Positions 60,144 to 64,000 of a stretch of DNA of 64,000 bases are shown piece after piece (the first letter of the stretch is position 1; every line of letters begins with the position of its first letter). Source of the stretch: Agapanthus africanus. Lineage: Eukaryota; Streptophyta; Magnoliopsida; Asparagales; Amaryllidaceae. Position numbers and translations under genes: made by a program. Below the pieces are notes generated by a model. The model was not told the DNA's origin. It made no database searches and saw nothing but the letters and a program-made list of their open reading frames with translations. The stretch is taken from positions 73,645,530 to 73,709,529 of the forward strand of contig JASDDO010000026.1 in assembly GCA_030015575.1 (NCBI GenBank). Direction: 5' to 3'.

Positions 60144-61584
60144 CGACCCAATCCCCGCACTTTTCTTAATGAGGCCCTATCAATTAGTATTATACAGAAG
60201 AAATCAATTATAGAAACTAATACAATTAGATCAGCTCTTCATAGACAAACTTGGGATTTGCAATCCCAGGTAAGATCGGTTCAGGATCATGGGGTCCTTT
60301 TCTATCAGATAGGAAGGGCTGTTGCACAAAATGTACTTCTAAGTAATTGTCCCATAGATCCTATATCTATCTATATGAAGAAGAAATCATGTAAGGAAGG
60401 AGATTCTTATTTGTACAAATGGTACCCTGGACACCATTCTTGGAACGAGCATGAAGAAATTAACGAGACTTCTTTATCTTTTGAGTTGTTCTGCCGGATC
60501 GTTCGCTCAAGATCTTTGGTCTTCACCCGGATCCGGTGAAAAAAAGGGGATCACTTCTTATCTTATGGATTCGTTGAGAATGATTCTGATCTAGTTCATG
60601 GCCTATTAGAAGTAGAAGGCGCTCTGGTGGGATCCTCACGGACAGAAAAAGATTGCAGTCAGTTTGATAATAATCGAGTGACATTACTTCTATTGAATCA
60701 TACCGAACCAAGGAATCCGTTAGATATGATGCAAAATGGATCTTTTTCTATCGTTGACTTGATGGACTGATTTTTCTATGAAAAATACGAATCGGAGTTT
60801 GAAGAAGGGGAAGGGGCCCTCGACCCGCAACAGATAGAGGAGGATTTATTCAATCACATAGTTTGGGCTCCTAGAATATGGAGCCCTTGTAGCAATCTAT
60901 TGGATTGTATCGAACCATTGAATTGGGATTTTCCTATTGGGCCGGGTCATTTCGGGGCAAGCGGATCATTTATCAGAAAGAGGATGAGCTTCAAAAGAAT
61001 GATTCGGAGTTCTTGCAGAGTGGAACCATACAGTACAAGACACGAGATAGATCTTCCAAAGAACAAGGCTTTTTTCGAATAAGCCAATTCATTTGGGACC
61101 CTGCGGATCCATTCTTTTTCCTATTCAAAGATCAGCCCTTTGTCAAAGTCAAATAAGAAAGGTTTTCACGTCGAGAATTCTTTGCAGATGAAGAGATGTC
61201 AAAGGGGCTTATTACTTCCCAAACAAATCCTCCTACATCTATATATAAACGCTGGCTCAGAAAGAATACGCAAGAAAAGCACTTCGAATTGTTGATTCAT
61301 CGCCAGAGATTGCTTAGAACCAATAGTTCATTATCTAATGGATCTTTCCGTTCTAATACTCTATCCGAGAGTTATCAGTATTTATCAAATCTCTTCCTAT
61401 CTAACGGAACGCTATTGGATCAAATGACAAAGACATTGTTGAGAAAGAGATGGCTTTTCCCGGATGAAATGAAACATTTGATTCATGTAACAGGGGAAAG
61501 ATACAGTCAAGATTCATGGCTTCAGTGCCCGACTTTAGTTGTTCAAATATGGAATCCGAAGATGGTCCGTACTGACTTCTCATA
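60144..61584 (+). pseudogene. ycf2: Plastid-derived ycf2 3' fragment (MTPT)
   Basis: Ycf2 is a large plastid protein linked to the FtsH-type inner-envelope import motor. The fragment covers its C-terminal part: [62 protein letters not shown], then after frame changes [126 protein letters not shown] and [20 protein letters not shown]. Numerous indels split it into short frames, for example an insertion after YKWY near 60425. It is an old plastid-to-mitochondrion transfer. Grass plastids lack ycf2, so the donor plastid was probably not of a grass. Confidence 0.92.
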
Positions 61585-63063
61585 AATCCAATAATGATTT
61601 CTAAGCAATGCCTAGAAACATAACAATAAGAGGGCCGTAAAGATCATCTTGACAAAGGTGCTGTCTTGACATCAATCACAAGTCAGCGTTATGCCAGCCG
61701 GCCATATGGACCACATCATGAAAAAAAGAGCACATCCAGGAGTTTCAATCCTCTGGACGTGACATTAGATAATGCGGGGAAATCAATAGATTAATTCGCT
61801 AGGAGGATACCAAAAGCATACCCTATAGACCATGCTTTTGCACGCATACTGGAGTCCTTAATCAAAAGGGAATTACAGGAATGATTAAGGAAAGGAATTG
61901 TTCAACTCAAGGACCAAGAGTGAGCAAATCAGTGCACAGCTGTGAGTGAAGTAGCATTGGTAGTAGCATCTCAGTAGTAGGAAAGAGACAAGACAAGGCG
62001 TGGGTAGTACAGGCAGTTCAGTAGACAGAGTATGGTAGCGGATCTCAAGCTAGAGCGAATCAAGTAATACAATCGACGGTGGGTTTCGGGTTATTCTTTC
62101 TTTCCCGACCCGACCTCTCAATTCAAACCTTTCAATATCTCGTCTAGCCCTGTCTTCTGTCCTCTATGGAGAATTGGTCTCTGGCAACTGTCCTGTGGAA
62201 AACGGATGCCGCTCTTCTGGTATCCGTTGTTTGCTTCATCGGTCATGCGTATTTTTGATTTTCCTTTGCTTGGTTAATTTCTTCCCGCCCTTGACTAACT
62301 AATAAGGCACTATTCGCTCGAGACTTCGTTCACGAGGGAAATTCCTCTAGAAGCCTAGAGTCTCATCCTCGAGAAGAACATTCAAAATGAACGTTTGTGC
62401 CCTAATGGTTTTGCTTAGCTTGCCGTGAAAGACTTGGATCGAAAGAAAGCTTTCTCTGCATAGAATAATGCCTGTATCCAGGAAGGTTGGAACTTGCAAG
62501 ATATAGTGCCACGAGGGCAAAAATGGGAGACCATCGGACTTCTCCTAGCGAGTTCTCTCGTCTGAAAGATTCGCAGCGAGAAAGCAAAGGCTCCTCACCT
62601 TCTGGTCTGGCTTGTTCCATAGCCAACGCGCTTTTCTATTCTAGCTAGTCTGCTTGTTTACTTGTTCTAACGCACTATGGCTATGGCTTGACTTTCTTTA
62701 TAGCTAGTCATCCATTACTTTTTCCATAGCCTGTACCTGTATAAGGTAAGGGGTAGGGTCTTTAGAAACTAGGCTTTCCCTGATCAGATTAGATTGTTAA
62801 GATGGGATCTTTCTCCTGTAACCCAAGAGAGCGCAGCCTTGTTCATCACTCCCGAAGCCGTCAACCCCAACTCATAGGTAGGACAGGACTCTTTAAAGTA
62901 AGCAAGTCAAAACTACCTTATGCTTTGAGTAACGGATACTGAAAGCTATGGATGGTCGAAAGAGTAGCTAATCTTTCACAACATACCTCCGGGGTCGCTT
63001 GAGTTCGATCAGTTAAGAGGACCAATTTTCATCTAAAATGAAGTTATTTTGTCAGCAAGAAAA
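61585..63063. other. Spacer, no recognised gene
   Basis: About 1.5 kb. Nothing is recognised apart from a minimal hairpin-element word (GTAAGCAAGTCAAAACTACCT) at about 62898-62920. The element start AGCAAGAAAACGGA at 63053-63066 runs into the 3' end of trnS. Confidence 0.55.
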
Positions 63064-63151
63064 CGGAGAGAGAGGGATTCGAACCCTCGATAGTTATCGG
63101 AACTATACCGGTTTTCAAGACCGGAGCTATCAACCACTCAGCCACCTCTCC
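63064..63151 (-). tRNA. trnS-TGA: tRNA-Ser (UGA), plastid type
   Basis: 88 nt on the minus strand. Acceptor GGAGAGG pairs with TCTCTCC (one G-T pair). D-arm TGGCTGAGTGGTTGATAGC, anticodon loop CTTGAAA with TGA, a long variable arm and GGGTTCGAATCCC follow. The wording closely follows plastid trnS-UGA, so I take it as plastid-derived. The tRNA fold looks intact. Confidence 0.9.
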
Positions 63152-63559
63152 CAGGGGTAATCTCTATTTTCTTCCCATTTTTTACTAAGCGAGGGATCAA
63201 ATGGTAAGTCTTACCCTTGCTTTGCATAGGAACATTAGCAACGAGACTCCTGGTTGGTTCCTCCCTTTGCTTCGCTCTCCTAACGCAGGCAAGGCAAGTA
63301 AATGATTACGAATCGGTGGTCTTCTCTGTTCTCTGCGCGCTAGGCGAGTGTTAGTGAGATTGTGGTTAAAGAAAAGAGGAATTCCACGCCCATACTTCAC
63401 TTTTCAACTCATAGCTCTCAGACTAGAGCTATTCTCACTTCGGAATCGAAGACTAACCTCTGTTACTAGCCCGCCTCTGTTCATCGAAGACCGCTAACTC
63501 CACTCTTTATTGAGTCGCTTCTCCAAGAGTGAAAAGTATAATACTATTGTGCTCCCACT
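63152..63559. other. Spacer, no recognised gene
   Basis: About 400 bp. A 67-codon minus-strand frame (63197-63400) is unrecognised. Confidence 0.5.
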
Positions 63560-64000
63560 TGGTGTGTTATCATCAATCTAATTGACATTGTATGGCTTTG
63601 GATGCTTCACAGGCTTGAGCCCCAGCTTGTCAACCAAGTGTTGTGATGCCACGTTCATGCTGCTGCCTCCATCAATAATGAGGTAACACTTCTTGCCACA
63701 GCAGGCTACTTGAGAATAGAAGATACTGGTCCGCTTCCAGTCTTCCTTCTCCTCAACTCTAGGCGCAATGAGCATTGGCCGAATGACTTAAGAAGAGTTG
63801 CTGACATAGCCATCGAAGTCTTGATTGTCATCTTGGTGATTTTCCGGGTCTGGTTCAGGCTCTGAATCTCGATGCTCTTCAGTGTTCTTCATAAAGGTTC
63901 AGATTGTGGGTAGAGGGCTGACGACGCCATAGTGGCCTTTACTGCCGCACTTGTACCACTATAGTGAAAGATCTTTCACTTCACCATGTATAGCTAACCC
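63560..64000 (-). mobile_element. Ty3/gypsy gag-protease fragment
   Basis: Read on the minus strand from 64000, the start has a decayed zinc knuckle (YKCGSKGHYGVVSP, with one cysteine lost). An acidic linker (EPEPDPENHQDDNQDFDGY) follows, then a stop near 63790. Next comes the retropepsin region with DWKRTSIFYSQV, CCGKKCYLIIDGGSSMNVAS and HLVDKLGLKPVKHPKPY. In plant gypsy elements the protease carries this IDGGS motif. The fragment runs off the right edge, so more of the element may lie beyond. Confidence 0.88.

Overview
The window reads as plant organelle-type DNA interrupted and bordered by nuclear retrotransposons. The mitochondrial part is angiosperm: trnY followed by nad2 exons 3-5, atp6, all five nad7 exons in order, rps1 and trnQ. 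Its group II introns have recognisable domain V hairpins, and its codons are unedited (Ser, Pro, His or Arg where the mature protein has Leu, Phe, Tyr or Cys). A plastid ycf2 fragment and a plastid-type trnS-UGA are embedded in it. The ycf2 tract argues weakly against a grass, because grass plastids have lost ycf2. I cannot name the species.

Layout. 1-10185: an old Copia fragment split by a large, rearranged Angela/BARE-type Copia element carrying inverted LTR pieces. 10186-34524: mitochondrial-type DNA with trnY, nad2, atp6, nad7, rps1, a small Copia scrap and a LINE RT scrap. 34530-44628: a structurally complete Angela-type LTR retrotransposon with two LTRs of about 2.25 kb, PBS, PPT and a perfect 5-bp target duplication. 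It is coding-dead and has lost most of gag. 44634-63559: mitochondrial-type intergenic DNA with a decayed copy of a nuclear splicing-factor (SF1/BBP) coding sequence, trnQ, the ycf2 fragment and trnS. 63560-64000: a Ty3/gypsy gag-protease fragment.

Every protein-coding mitochondrial gene here is damaged. nad7 has two in-frame stops, atp6 has a stop and lacks the essential arginine of subunit a, nad2 has two frameshifts and a stop, and rps1 has frameshifts and an insertion. The four nad7, atp6 and nad2 stops are each explained by one C-to-T change. Splice junctions and exon lengths are otherwise almost perfect. With the integrase-type target duplication inside the mitochondrial sequence, the simplest reading is that this is a nuclear copy of mitochondrial DNA (NUMT), not a working mitochondrial chromosome. 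That is inference.

The most unusual signal is a family of short dispersed hairpin elements that keep the 5' motif GCAAGAAAACGGAT. The B type has a core of about 82 bp, normally flanked by AAGG direct repeats, and one copy has inserted into the rps1 coding sequence. The A type is about 105 bp with a perfect 9-bp stem, and one copy has 10-bp direct repeats at its flanks. There is also a minimal version of about 27 bp. They look like small mobile elements of the mitochondrial genome, in the spirit of the AAGG-flanked Bpu elements of Cycas but with a different sequence.
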